A stretch of DNA of 64,000 nucleotides. Source: Lepidostoma basale. Its lineage: Eukaryota > Arthropoda > Insecta > Trichoptera > Lepidostomatidae. The position numbers and the translations under genes were made by a program. Location: positions 620,001 through 684,000 of the forward strand of contig JAHDVF020000068.1 of assembly GCA_022606425.2 (NCBI GenBank). The letters are read 5' to 3'. Under the pieces are notes generated by a model. It was not told where the DNA came from and ran no database searches. It was given only the letters and a program-made list of their open reading frames with translations. Positions 20,001-29,947 of the stretch are shown piece by piece (the first letter of the stretch is position 1; each line of letters starts with the position of its first letter).

Positions 20001-21896
20001 CTAGTTGCTGGTTATTCATTGTTATTCATTACACATTAATTTGGTCATGCAATGTTTTTCTCGGTCTACCTCAACTCCGTACTCCATTTACATCGTTAAC
20101 GTATACTTTTTTAACCATTCTTTCTTCACCCATGCGCTCCATATGTCCGAACCAACGCAGCGATCCTTTCATAATTTTGTTCATAATACCTTCTTTCGCT
20201 TTACATTCCTTTCTAATATCAGCATTTGAGCTCATCTCTACCGCATTTATTCTGCTCTCAGCCTTCTTCATTTTCGCTTTCATTTATTTAAAAACAATAG
20301 TTATATGTAAAAAACAATAGTTATATATAACGTAAAAACAATGTACCTACTCTCGTAGAAAATAATAGGAGCTGGCAAAAAAGGATCAAAGTAGGATAAA
20401 TGCTGTAGAAATGAGATCACTGAGAAGAATGTGCGGAAAACGATAAATGATAGAATACCGAAAGACGAAATAAGGAACCAATGTAAAACAGATGATTTCT
20501 TCAAAAGTAAAAAAAAGGATCCATGAGATGTTTGGACATACGGAACGAATGGACGGGAGAAGAATGGTTAAAATTTTGTATACAAGCAGTGTGAGTGAAA
20601 AGAGAAGTCATGGAAGACCAAGAAAAGCATGGCATGACCAAATTAATCATATATTGAAAGGCGGCCACATTCGAAGTCGGAAGAATCGACGAGCGTGCAT
20701 GTTACGATGTATGCGTGTGCAGGAAGCTAGTGAGGTATCTCAGGACAGAACGCTGTGGTGGTCCATCCTCTCTGCCTACTCCTCTGGGGAAACGGCGTAA
20801 TGGTTAGTTAGTTTAGTTATTTAGAGTATAAAAACATTTATTGACCGTTTAAGTACCGTGATACTTTAAGCTTAGGAGCACTCACATACCGTATGTTATT
20901 AATTATTTTAAAAAAATAGGGCCGATGGATTTTATGCATTATGTTTAAAGTTTACCTGTAAAATAATATATCAAGTTTAAATGTTTCAAGTTGCGTTATC
21001 GAAATATCGTATATTTGATTTTTCTTTCAGGGTAGTCACAGGCATAAATAAATATAATTTTTACATTTTTATAAAAAATATATTTATTGAAAACAAACAT
21101 TAAAAAATCAAAGTATGTTGTATCGGTTCTTGTCTATTATCACTTGAAATTTAATTATTTCAAGTGATATCGTTTTGATCCATTATATCAATCTCACCAT
21201 AAGTGGTAACCCTAGTGCTCGACTTCTACAAAAATCCCTTTTTAATTAGACCGACCAACGTCAGAAGGTTCATTTTTCTTGCAGAGATAATTAATGTCGC
21301 TAGCCACACAAAAAAAATTTAAATTCCTACTGGAATCATTGTTAATGCAAAGTGGACTTACGGTATTGATGGTGCGCCTACGTAGCGGCCACCAGTGACC
21401 TTACGGTATTGAAGTGGTTAATCAAGATATTAAATTGTATTTTTACTATTTACAGGAAGACGAGCCTGTGGACATCATGCTGCTAGACTGGCAGATCTCT
21501 CGCAACTGCTCCCCGATTACGGACATCGCCTACCTCATCTTCAGCAGCACGGACTACGACTTGCGGAAGGAGCACTTCAAAGACCTGATGGACCACTACC
21601 ACTCCTGCCTGGCCAAGAGCCTCAGCTACATGGACTGCGACGTCGAAGACCACTTCCCCAAGGCCGTATTTGAAGACCATCTGAAGAAGATCCTTCCTTA
21701 CGGACTATTCATGTCGTTCATGCTGCTTCCAGCCGTTCTCGGAGAAGCCGAAGACGTGCCGGACATGGATGAACTGCTTAAGAAGGAAAAACTCGGTGTT
21801 AATGATTTGAAGTTTGAAAACAAACAGTCTTCGAATCGTTACAATATCCGTATGAATGGTGTGGTCAGGACCCTGGTAGAATTAGACTTAATATAA
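17091..21896 (+). CDS. EcKinase/CHK-like kinase, exon 1d joined to terminal exon
   Basis: Two exons: 17091-17873 (261 codons, donor GAG|gtaatt) and 21456-21896 (146 codons plus stop, acceptor tacag|GAAGAC), giving a 407-residue protein, normal for the family. The junction is phase 0 and reads LFKFE|EDEPVDIMLLDWQ without gap. N-terminal parts: ASAKGENYLG loop, LNLILKIPPQ lysine, FREKFPLHTLFEREV, and the Brenner motif VICHGDSWNNNILF; C-terminal part: LLDWQ (metal-binding Asp). It is likely a cytosolic small-molecule kinase of the ecdysteroid/detoxification group; the substrate is unknown. The first exon is closer to the 35710 gene (NIKDYTT, FREKFPLHTL) than to exons 1a-1c. The 3582-bp intron holds the palindromic array, CR1-B and family A copies. 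As nearest first exon it is the simplest partner for the terminal exon, but exons 1a and 1b have compatible donors. Confidence 0.85.
17901..18431 (-). repeat. Five-unit tandem array of ~104-bp palindromic monomers
   Basis: Units start near 17904, 18008, 18113, 18217 and 18322, spaced 104-105 bp. Each unit is itself an inverted repeat: CGAAGTTGGCATCATCAGG on one side and CCTGATGATGCCAACTTCG on the other, with TTACAAACAA/TTGTTTGTAA inside. On the minus strand each junction reads CTGATGATGCCAAC, TTCG, GTTGGCGAAACAGCTGTC. It begins 27 bases after the exon 1d splice donor. Confidence 0.9.
18432..18894. other. No gene seen (intron of the 1d gene)
   Basis: AT-rich intron sequence without recognised repeats. 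Confidence 0.5.
18895..19000. repeat. hAT-like terminus fragment
   Basis: CCGGATATCGGATAGACACC and GGATATCCGTTTCATCTCTA resemble ends of insect hAT elements whose tips read AGAGATGAAACGG. Only one end is visible. Confidence 0.35.
19054..19200 (-). mobile_element. RTE-like family A, 3' end
   Basis: CATCACGCCGTTTCTCCACA, GGTAAGCAGAGAGAATGG and the CATACACGCACGTCG block match the last ~150 bases of family A in reverse. Confidence 0.75.
19205..20019 (-). mobile_element. CR1-superfamily element (CR1-B), 3' third, longest copy
   Basis: One open frame of 222 codons (20019-19351) encodes a CR1/Jockey-type C-terminal domain: STMRDLGIIYESRLTFRTHV, TALKMLGFIVRTGRVF, YNALVRSRLESGSVIWSPHE, RVQKKFLRYLYMREYGSYPW, then the FVPDRYLRQRQHRLF and LPLVTPVGRA blocks. 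A short 3' UTR leads to a (TTTGA)n tail at 19205-19225. The intact frame suggests a young copy, truncated at its 5' end in the RT thumb. Confidence 0.85.
20030..20283 (-). mobile_element. RTE-like family A, internal fragment
   Basis: Minus strand encodes ESRINAVEM, then [20 protein letters not shown] and [12 protein letters not shown]. It lacks the 3' tail. It abuts the 5' end of the CR1-B copy. Confidence 0.7.
20368..20820 (+). mobile_element. RTE-like family A, 3' fragment
   Basis: GGAGCTGGCAAAA, RMCGK and then MVKILYTSSVSEKRSHGRPR, KAWHDQINHILKGGHIRSR, ending GGTTAGTTAGTTTAG. Frameshifted in its first third. Opposite in strand to the copy at 20030-20283. Confidence 0.8.
20821..21455. other. 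Intron sequence before the terminal EcKinase exon
   Basis: No gene or clear repeat. The polypyrimidine tract and acceptor TTTTTACTATTTACAG end at 21455. Confidence 0.55.
21456..21896 (+). CDS. Common terminal exon of the EcKinase locus
   Basis: 147 codons including stop, entered in phase 0. Begins EDEPVDIMLLDWQISRNCSP, with the metal-binding DWQ, then ITDIAYLIFSSTDYDLRKEH and the DLMDHYHSCLAKSL helix, as in the family C-terminus. Same length (441 bases) as the terminal exon of the second gene at 44195. Its first two thirds are clearly richer in G and C, especially at third codon positions, than the first exons. It is the only C-terminal exon for four upstream first-exon copies, so it may serve as a shared constant exon. 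Confidence 0.9.
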   Translation, partial: EDEPVDIMLLDWQISRNCSPITDIAYLIFSSTDYDLRKEHFKDLMDHYHSCLAKSLSYMDCDVEDHFPKAVFEDHLKKILPYGLFMSFMLLPAVLGEAEDVPDMDELLKKEKLGVNDLKFENKQSSNRYNIRMNGVVRTLVELDLI

Positions 21897-22285
21897 TAAT
21901 ATTCTTCTTCTGTTTGTCCTGTCACACCTCCGCGGTGCATAGGGCCTCAAAGAACCCTCTCTACCCGACTCCATCGCATGCCTGATGCCCAACATCATCC
22001 CAAAGTCTGCTCCCTCAACCTCGTCCTGCAGGGCTCTTCTCCAGGTGGCTCTAGGTCTGCCTCGCTTCCTCTTTCCCCCCATAGGGGACCAGTCTAGTGC
22101 ACCCCGAGCGATGCAGGCTGGGTTCCGTCTCAGAGTGTGACCGATCCACTGCCATTTGCGTCTAGCGACTTGTTCTCTTATTGGCTCTTCGCTTGCCATG
22201 GTCCAGAGAACGACATTTGACACTGTTTGGGGCCAATAGATCTTGAATATTGCGCTAAGGCACCTATTTATAAACACCTGGATAA
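21895..22285 (-). mobile_element. RTE-like family E, 3' part
   Basis: A 129-codon open frame on the minus strand: MFINRCLSAIFKIYWPQTVS, EPIREQVARRKWQWIGHTLR, ARGALDWSPMGGKRKRGRPR. It ends in a GAA-rich tail right after the EcKinase stop codon, so it may supply or overlap the kinase 3' UTR. The sister copy at 47750-48000 has the same RCL(R/S) and IKIYW-type blocks. Confidence 0.8.
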
Positions 22286-22434
22286 AAATATATATGTAAT
22301 AATAAAAAAACTTCTTATTATAAATCGTATTTAACCCTCATTGTGCGGGTGACTTCATTTGCAGTAAAATAAAAAGGCCACGAACTGCAGTTGACTACAT
22401 TTGATGGTCAGACAGGATATCCCAGTTCATTACA

Positions 22435-22996
22435 AACTAACTAACTAACCATCACTCCGTCTCTCTGGAAGATGGAATGGACTGCCACATTGTTCTGTCC
22501 TGACATACACATCGCATTTCCTCTACAATCATACATTGTGTCATTAACGCACGTCGATTTCTCCTGGCCGACATGTAATATTTGATTGATTTTATTGTGA
22601 CACGTCCGCCTTCCTCTATTTCTAGCTCCGTTCACATCGTTTACGTTCATTCATTCTTTCCATGTGTCCAAACCAACTTAATGACACTTATTTTATTTAA
22701 TAATAATTAAATAAAACGATGTTTTTTTAACTACTTCCACTTTTGTCTTTATTTCGACAGCGACCGGTGTCGCCAGGCCCACTGGCATCGACAGACTGGT
22801 CTATTGAACTTCTACTGAACTTCCATCAAGAGATTTCAGTAAAATGATAAGTTGATTATCTTTAAAACTTATTTTATTCATACCACCTTCTTTCGCACTG
22901 CGTTCACTTCTATTATATACAGATTTACAACACATTCATCTAAGAGATCTCATTTCTAGTTCATGTTTTCTGTTTTCATCCTTCTTTTACCAGTTA
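22435..22996 (-). mobile_element. RTE-like family A copy split by an insertion
   Basis: Outer parts 22435-22697 (tail CTAACTAACTAACC, 3' module) and 22879-22996 (ACACATTCATCTAAGAGATC and upstream) are contiguous in other family A copies. Between them lies a 169-bp insertion flanked by a 12-bp duplication. Confidence 0.8.
22698..22866 (-). mobile_element. 169-bp insertion with 12-bp target duplication, hammerhead-like core
   Basis: ACTTATTTTATT occurs at 22686-22697 and 22867-22878, and is present once in uninterrupted family A logic, so it is a target-site duplication. The insert carries (minus) GATGCCAGTGGGCCTGGCG then ACACCGGTCGC, a degenerate hammerhead-like core, and CTCTTGATGGAAGTTCAG, shared with 8490-8530. 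A long duplication suggests target-primed insertion, as in Penelope-like or non-LTR elements. Confidence 0.6.
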
Positions 22997-23483
22997 ATTA
23001 TAATGTTACGCAAAATTAAAGCAAGGTAAATGCCACTTTTCATAAAATTGCTCATAGAGCCAAAATTTACAATATTAAAATGAAAGTTTATATGCAAAAT
23101 TATACATCAGATATCAAACTATAAATTTCAGCTTAAATGGGATATGTGGATCTTCAATAGCCGATTTTAAGAGTCACCAAACCTTAAGGACCCCACTTTG
23201 CCTCCCCCTCTCCTATATCTTAATTTTAAATGGGGTAACCACACAATGTACTTATTTGAAATACAGTATTTTGAAATATTATACATTAAGAACCGTTTTA
23301 TTTTGGGTTCAAGTGATATTTTTATTTTGTATCATAATACATTTTTATAAAGGTAATAAATTTTAATTAATTTGAAAAACATATTCACCAAGCCCAAATA
23401 TATACATAGAAGACGAACTACCGAAACCGGTCAAAGGCACAAACATCAATGAATTTAAACTAAAAATACATTTCCTTATACTT
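22997..23483. other. No gene seen
   Basis: AT-rich, no recognised coding or repeat content. Confidence 0.5.
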
Positions 23484-23741
23484 GACGACCTTCGTGGCCG
23501 AGTGGTAAGTGAATTGACTGCCACCCCGAAGGTTCCGGGTTCGATTCTCGGTGAGGGCAGTGTGATTATCACACTGTCTTTGGTCTGGTCACGTGACAAT
23601 AAAATGGCGATAGATTAGCTACCTATCACATGTCACGAGAATCAATATGATAGCTATTATACCCTTTACATAGATTTGGCTCATGCTGTCATGATGTAAA
23701 GAGCGATTCAACAAAATAATAATAATATTAATAATATTAGA
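23484..23741 (+). repeat. tRNA-derived SINE
   Basis: GTGGCCGAGTGGTAAG (box A) and GGTTCCGGGTTCGATTCTCG (box B) give a tRNA-like head, followed by a body with TGTCACGAGAATCAATATG and a (AAT)n tail. It does not fold as an intact tRNA. Copies: 57882-58075 (+), fragments at 58080-58290 (+), 37617-37712 (-) and 13134-13215 (-). Confidence 0.8.
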
Positions 23742-23784
23742 ATTTGTTTTTTTGTATACAAATACTTGTAGACAAATACTGGAT

Positions 23785-24355
23785 TTTTACCCATTGCGGG
23801 TCAATCATTTTTTAAGGATTAATTGTATCTCAATAGAGACGTGTGATAATGATATAATGTCGCGATAATGTCATAAAAGCCTTTCACATTGTATAAATAA
23901 AGATTTTCTGCTTAATGCTTACAAATTATCTTAATAGATGGCGCTAATGTACAACAATGTGAAGTTATTAAAAATAGTAGCATATATACAAACAAAACAA
24001 ACAAACAAATTATCACGCCGTTTCCCCGCAGGGGTAGGCAGAGAGAATGGACCGCCACACTACTCTATCCTAACAAACCTCTCTAGCTTTCTCCACATTC
24101 ATACAACGAGTCATACGCGCACGTCGATTCCTCCGACTTCTAACATGACCAACCTTTAAAGCATATATCCAAGTTCCAAAAATTTGCCAAATGTGGTGTC
24201 GTAAGAAGAGCGGAATGGGGAATGTTGTTAACATAAAGTGATCGCTCAACCCAACCAATGACAGGTCATAAGTCCTGTAAACGCCTCGACTACCATATTC
24301 TGTTTCCCAATAATTTACATCTTCGTCTCTATTGAGATACAATTAATCCTTAATA
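23785..24355 (-). repeat. Repeat family F with a nested family A fragment
   Basis: Family F (reference copy 41005-41475) is recognised by CCTTTCACATTGTATAAATAAA, AGATGGCGCTA, AATGACAGGTCATAAGTCCT and CATCTTCGTCTCTATTGAGA. Within it, 24010-24162 is a minus-strand family A 3' end (TATCACGCCGTTTCCCCGCA), a nested insertion. Confidence 0.65.
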
Positions 24356-24375
24356 ATATTAATCATTTTTAATTT

Positions 24376-24536
24376 TTGGCGATGAGGTTCGCAACCCATC
24401 ACACCACGTCTCCCGCGGAGCGAAAAGATAAGGATGGAGTGCCGCATCAGTAAAAGTGTGACAGTCCATTCTTTCTGCCTACCCTTTCGGGGAGACGGCG
24501 TGATGGTTAGTTAGTTAGTTAGTTAGTTAATTTTTT
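24376..24536 (+). repeat. Composite repeat: unknown 5' block plus family A tail
   Basis: TGGCGATGAGGTTCGCAACC, GTCTCCCGCGGAGCG and GGATGGAGTGCCGCAT precede the last ~70 bases of family A including GGAGACGGCGTGATGG and GTTAGTTAG. The same junction type occurs at 29400-29535. This could be a SINE-like element using a family A 3' end. Confidence 0.55.
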
Positions 24537-24629
24537 TATTTACAAAAACTTCTAACTTTATATTTCAAATAAGAAAAATTATTTTAAAAAAAACTACAAA
24601 ACGAAAAATCTAATATTGCACCCCTGAAT

Positions 24630-24945
24630 TTATCTTGGGTATGCTGGGGACCAATAGTTTATAGATTAGAAGGGATGGGTTCACATGTACTCGTACATAT
24701 TTCTACAGACTTATTTGAGGATTCTTGGAAAACTCCGCCTTCTTGGAGGTATCCATCTTTATGTTCCAGGTGGTTATCTTCGACAGCGTCTGCACAGATT
24801 GTTTTATCTCCTTACATGCGGAACCAACCTGCCGCCGGTGATGCCGGTGAGAAGAGCAATCAAACACCTTTTCATATTGGTGCAAATAAAACACCATATA
24901 TTGGATAAGCGTCGTGTTTGTTCATGACTAAGCATTCTTTCGAAC
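24630..24945 (+). mobile_element. CR1-B fragment
   Basis: TATGCTGGGGACCAATAGTT onward aligns in protein with the CR1-B C-terminus (GMLGTNSL, RRDG, RTYFYRLI, then LRQRLHRLFYLLTCGTNL). It contains an in-frame 6-bp insertion making TACTCGTA at 24688-24695, and a stop. Confidence 0.7.
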
Positions 24946-25320
24946 CTGCAATTAAATGTTTTTATATTGGTATGGTCTATTTTGATAAATAAATTAAATT
25001 TGATATTAGAAAAACATATCTCAAAATATTGCACCCATTAGTATAAAAGTGTGTATTTTTTTATGTTTATATTAATGTTAATTTATGTTATGTGATAATA
25101 AATAATTTTATTGCTTATTAATAAAAATATAAAAAAAACAATTTATGCCCAAAAAATCATATTATTTTTTTTATGATCTGTGATACGAGTATACGAGTAT
25201 TTATAATCAGGTAATAACTGTTTGGACTTTGGAAACCTCTGCATGACATCTCATGGAAGAATGACCAGACCGGATTAAGGTAGTGTGGCGCCTGTAGCAA
25301 ATGTTACCAAGAGGCCTTGG
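24946..25320. other. AT-rich; tandem TACGAGTA octamers
   Basis: No gene. Two adjacent TACGAGTA octamers at 25184-25199. Confidence 0.5.
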
Positions 25321-26140
25321 ATTTTATTTATTTATTTAGTTTTTTATTACACACGAATGAAACACAAACGAAAAAATTTAGGCGAGTCATTTGGACACAA
25401 AACGGTAATAAAAATACAATATCGATATGGAACTTGGAAATTACATAGAGTATCTTAGATGGATCCCGAATATGTCAGTGGGGTGAGTGATAAGGCAGTG
25501 CTCTTTATAGAATTGATAATATATGTGAACACTGCCTCACCGACGCTTGTGATACAGTATTTACAGTATTTCATCTATATGAATAAAAATCACAAACATT
25601 ACAGATATATAATTCCAGATCGTTTGCAATCACATAATAAGAACTTATAAGAGAAGCATAAAAAACATTAAGATTAAGGAAGTAGAAAGAATCATAACAT
25701 TGATATTGCATCCCTGAGGCAACTCACACTATCACGAAATATGTTGACCTCCGAGGCGACCCGATTAAGCAATAAGATTGCCCTACCCACAGACATAACC
25801 ATTGGCAGGTTGGTTCTACAGCTTGGCAAATAAAACAATGTGTGCTGTATTTGACGAAGGTAATTATCAGGGACAAATAGACCTACATCACTCAGGACAT
25901 CTGAGTTTTGTATATGGCCGCCAATCAGCTGAAAGAAGTGAACTCCCAAGTGAATGTTCCTCCTTCTCTCCAATGATTGGTAGCTTAGCATACCTAGCAA
26001 GAATTCAGTCGGAAAGAGCCACGGGTAATAACCGCGCTCCCTGAGGTAAAGTAAAGCGCAGAATTTTTTTGTGCACTTGCTCCACCATCAGAGAATATCG
26101 GATCCCAGGCGGATACAAGCGTCGGTGAGGCAGTGGACAG
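25321..26140 (-). mobile_element. CR1-B copy with 3' tail
   Basis: Minus strand: LGMLSYQSLERRRNIHLGVH, FVPDNYLRQIQHTLFYLPSC, NLPMVMSVGRAILLLNRVAS (26000-25692), then a decayed 3' region with CCTCACCGACG and a tail at 25321-25345 ((TTTA)n on this strand). The 3' UTR (TTTTGTGTCCAAATGACTCG) matches the copy ending at 39960. Confidence 0.7.
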
Positions 26141-26204
26141 TGAGGCAGTGCGACAAATGTCATGCAATCCTTAATATGGAAGCAAACCATGGAACTGGCA
26201 TGGC

Positions 26205-27140
26205 AACTTGTCATCGCAAACAAAAGCCTATCCAAAAAAGCCAAGATGGCAGTGCACAATGGTGTTCTTGTGCCGACCCTTATGTATGGAAGTGAAGCAT
26301 GGAACTGGCAAAAGAAGGATGAAAGTAGAATAAATGCAGTACAAATGAGATTTGAAGTTATGGTATTTGAAAAGGAATAATGTATGACAGATTGTCTAAA
26401 GTTATGGTATTTGAAAAGGAAGAATCTATGACAGATTGTGACATAAGTGCGAACGGTGAGAAATTAGAGCAAGTTACCGAATTTGTCTACTTGGGAAGCA
26501 TGTTTACAAGAGATGGAAAAATGGATAAAGATATCGAAAGAAGGATTGGAACTGAAAACAAAATAAATGGTGCACTCAAAGTCATTACCGCAAATAGAAA
26601 TACGAGTATATCGACTGAAGCAAAGATGGCAGTGCACAATGGAGTTCTAGTGCCGACCCTTATGTATGGAAGTGAAGCTTGGAGTTGGCAGAAGAAGGAT
26701 GAAAGTAGGATGATTGGGTAGAAATGAGAGAAGGCTGTGCGGAAAAACAATGTATGATAGAATACGAGTATCTAATGATAAAGTAAGAAAGGAATGTACT
26801 CGTAAAGCGGATGAATGCGTGATAAATAAAATCAAGAAAGAGTCACTAAGATGGTTTGGACATATGGAACGAATGGATGGGGGAAGAATGGTTAAAAATA
26901 TATGTACAAGTAGTGTGAATGGGAAAGAAGTCGAAGAAGGCCAAGGAAGACATGACATGACCAAATTAATAAATTACTGAAAGGCGGCCATGTTCGAAGT
27001 AGGAACAATCGACGAGCGTGCATGTCACGATGTGTGAATGTAGAAGAGGCGCGAGAGTTATGTCAGAATAGAACAATGTGGCGATCAATCCTTTCTCTTT
27101 CTTTCTAGGAAACGGCGTGATGGTTAGCTAGTTATAAATG
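26205..27140 (+). mobile_element. RTE-like family A, two joined pieces, three 6-bp insertions
   Basis: 26205-26380 and 26400-27140 both contain MAVHNGVLVPTLMYGSEAW; the second also has [21 protein letters not shown] short direct repeat (GTTATGGTATTTGAAAAGGA) joins them. Octamers at 26601, 26763 and 26797 each add exactly two codons relative to sister copies. It ends GGCGTGATGGTTAGCTAG. Confidence 0.8.
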
Positions 27141-27479
27141 AGATCTCTTAGACGAATGTGTGATACTGCATGATAGATGTCTAATGAAAATATAAGAAGT
27201 GAATGCGGTGCGGATGATGGTGTTATTAACAAAATAATGAAAGAATCATTGAGATAGATTGGACACATGGAAAGAATGAACGGTAAAAAAATTATATGTT
27301 AACGATGTAAATGGAACTAGAAATAGAGGAAGACCGAGGAAAACGTGGCAAGATCAAACAAATCAAATATTGAATGTCGGCTACGTGAGGAGCCAGAGAA
27401 ATCGACGCACGTGCATGACACGATGTATGAATGTTAGGAAACGAGAGAAATATGTCAGAAAAGGAAAGTGTGGCAGTCT
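27133..27479 (+). mobile_element. RTE-like family A fragment, cut by a Jockey end
   Basis: ATGAGATCTCTTAGACGAAT onward to GGAAAGTGTGGCAGT; the expected last ~70 bases and tail are missing, replaced by Jockey coding sequence from 27480. Confidence 0.7.
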
Positions 27480-27960
27480 ATAAGGCCGATCTTCACTTAC
27501 GCAGCCCCAATCTGTGGCTATGCAGCTTCGAGTCACATACGAAAACTCCAAATCCTGCAAAATAAGGCTATCCGTTTATCGCTTGGTGCGCCTTCATGGA
27601 CCAGGATCACACAATTGCACCTAGAATCAGGAATCCCGATGATAGAAGAATTCATTCTGAAACTTGACGAACGTTTTTACAAAGGACTTCCTTCACATCC
27701 TAACCCCACAATAAAAGACCTCTCAAATTAAAACCCAAACACCTCCAGCCGCCACAAGCGCCCTAAATCGATCATCCTTCAGAGGAACACTCCGGGCCAC
27801 ACAAATCATGCCCCTGCATAAACCAACAACTCACCAAATCACCTTCCAACAAAGTTCCCATCAGACGTAAGAGGAATAGCCACATGAACTGAACCTCTGT
27901 AAGCCAGAAGATCCATGCCCAAGTCCACAGATTCATTCGATCTGAGTATTCTTTCAGCAT
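27480..27960 (+). mobile_element. Jockey-like element, ORF2 C-terminus and 3' UTR
   Basis: Encodes RPIFTYAAPICGYAASSHIR, KLQILQNKAIRLSLGAPSW and GIPMIEEFILKLDERFYKGL, the standard Jockey C-terminal domain. It is followed by the 3' region with CTGTAAGCCAGAAGATCCAT shared with 1138-1200 and 47615-47660. Confidence 0.85.
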
Positions 27961-28355
27961 TCTTTCATATACAATACCAAGATCCTTTCGGATATAAGAT
28001 GGATAGCCACTCTCGCCAATGAGGAAACGAAGAAAACCATTAACAAAATATCTCTACCACCCTGTACTTGTGAATAGCTGGCTAACTGACACGCGTATGA
28101 CGTGCAGCCATTGTTTTATAATATGAACTAATTCTATTATAAAAGGCGGTAATATATTGTTGACAAGTAAATCTTAGCAGTGACGTGTCGTAAAACTTTA
28201 TAACTTAATATTACGTATTCAGAATAATTAAATGCGAGAGACTTAGCCTAAGTAGATTTTTGGGTGGTCACTATTTAATTAACGATATGGTTTTTGTGTC
28301 AACATTACAAAGTTTAAACAAATATATGTTTTCGTATAGACAGGGTTATTCAAAA
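27961..28355. other. No gene seen
   Basis: AT-rich spacer, no recognised content. Confidence 0.5.
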
Positions 28356-28600
28356 GTTCTTCTTCTTCTTCTTAGTTTATGTCGTATGACCTGTTTATGA
28401 CGGTGAGCTATCCTAGGATGATGACGTCCAGTCGTTTCTTCTTACATCGTTTCGGCGGCCTCCCTGGTAATCTCTTGCTGCAGGGGTTTTCATCTTTTGA
28501 CAATTTTTGCAATTCTTGTACCCTCCATGCAGTCAATAGGATCCCTCCAAAAGCGCCTTCCGCTTTTCCCCCATTCCTCTTCCCCTCTGAGGGGCGTAAG
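28356..28600 (-). mobile_element. RTE-like family C, 3' end
   Basis: On the minus strand, an RRLPGRPPKRCKK-like block and CGTCATCATCCTAGG lead to a GAA-rich tail (28356-28373). The same order of blocks ends family C at 1010-1135. Confidence 0.6.
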
Positions 28601-29399
28601 AGAAGTAAAGAGGTTTATGTCTATTTCAGTTAGACACCTTTTTTGCACAACCTTTTGGTGGGGAGGTTTATTCCTATATAAGTATTAACATATTTGTCAG
28701 GAGAGCCGAATGAAGTTTTGCATCACCTGAACTGTTTTGTGAAGTCAATTGAAAAATATTTACTTAACCAATTGATATTTGTAGATATCAATTAGAAAAA
28801 TATGGCAAAATTAGACACGAGAGATATTAAATATTACGTAAATTTTTTTTTTAATAAACAAGAAGAAGCGAAAGAAATCAAATACTACATTAGAAGTTCA
28901 TTTACTGCATCCGTATTAGTCTTATTTGTATTTAAATAATAAGACTATAACACATAATAAAACTAAATTGTGATAATAAAAAGGGTTAGAAAATCCCTTC
29001 CTCGGAACCAACTTGCTCATCACATACTATGGAAGAAGGAATGACCCGATGCCACTCGCCACCCACTCACAAAATAATATTATGTGCCTTTTAAAACAAT
29101 TTTATTTACCTTCATTGTCAAGATATTCCATTATGTCATTGAATATAAAAAATAAAATAAAACTTCTTAATCATATTTTTCTTGAAATATCGCCTGAATT
29201 GAGGATTTTTTTATTAATAAAAATTACCAAATCAAGGCCTCTAGAATATTTTATTGTTTCTTGAATAAAGATGTAAAACTCCATATTAAATAATTAATAC
29301 AAATGAAATTATATGTTTTCTTTCACCTTGCTTAGGCATTATCAAATGTATGATTAACAAAGTAGACGTTGAACGATCGAAGTGTGCGCGGGAGATGCC
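28601..29399. other. No gene seen
   Basis: AT-rich. TTAGGCATTATCAAATGTAT near 29333 is a short piece of the foldback element at 37713-37898. Confidence 0.45.
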
Positions 29400-29535
29400 T
29401 TTTGGTGGCGATGAGGTTCGCAACCCATCACACCGCGTCTCTCGCGATGGCGAAAAGAGAAGGATGGAGTGCCGCATTCTTTCTGCCTACCCTTTCGGGG
29501 AGACGGCGTGATGGTTAGTTAGTTAGTTAGTTAGT
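29400..29535 (+). repeat. Composite repeat with family A tail (second copy)
   Basis: GGCGATGAGGTTCGCAACCC, AGGATGGAGTGCCGCATTCT and GTTAGTTAGTTAGTTAG: the same fusion as at 24376-24536 but with a shorter join between the two parts. Confidence 0.55.
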
Positions 29536-29947
29536 ATTAGAATAAAACTGTAAACAAAATTTATGGAGAAAAAAATTATAGTAAAATTCATATTTAGAGA
29601 TGTTATCGACTCTTAAAATAATTGGACAAGTATTACATTTATGATTTTTAATCACAAGATTCTATGAGGGGAAGATTCGAGGTTGCATCCATAAATTATC
29701 AAGGAGACTCCACAATTGTGTCATGAAAAATTGTCTTTCTTTGGCTAGTAAGAAGTGAGAGAAAGAAGAAGACCCCAAAACAACCGGCTGACGAATAGAC
29801 AGAGGGGACATGAAGGCGTGCCTACCTTAAGAAGTGAGTTACTAACCACCGAAACACCCGAAGCCAAGTGACAAAACATCGAACATGAGAAACAAGGAGA
29901 AGAAGAAGAAACATGTTAAGGTTCTAACGGACTGTAAGGGGTGATAG

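Noticed and set aside
19351..20019. 222-residue host gene
   Set aside because: RT-distal domain of CR1-B, repeated at 3425, 24630, 25692 and 39545, with a simple-repeat tail.
23484..23560. Possible tRNA gene
   Set aside because: Box A and box B words are present, but no acceptor stem closes and the unit continues into a repeated body with an AAT tail, also found at 57882. It is a SINE head.
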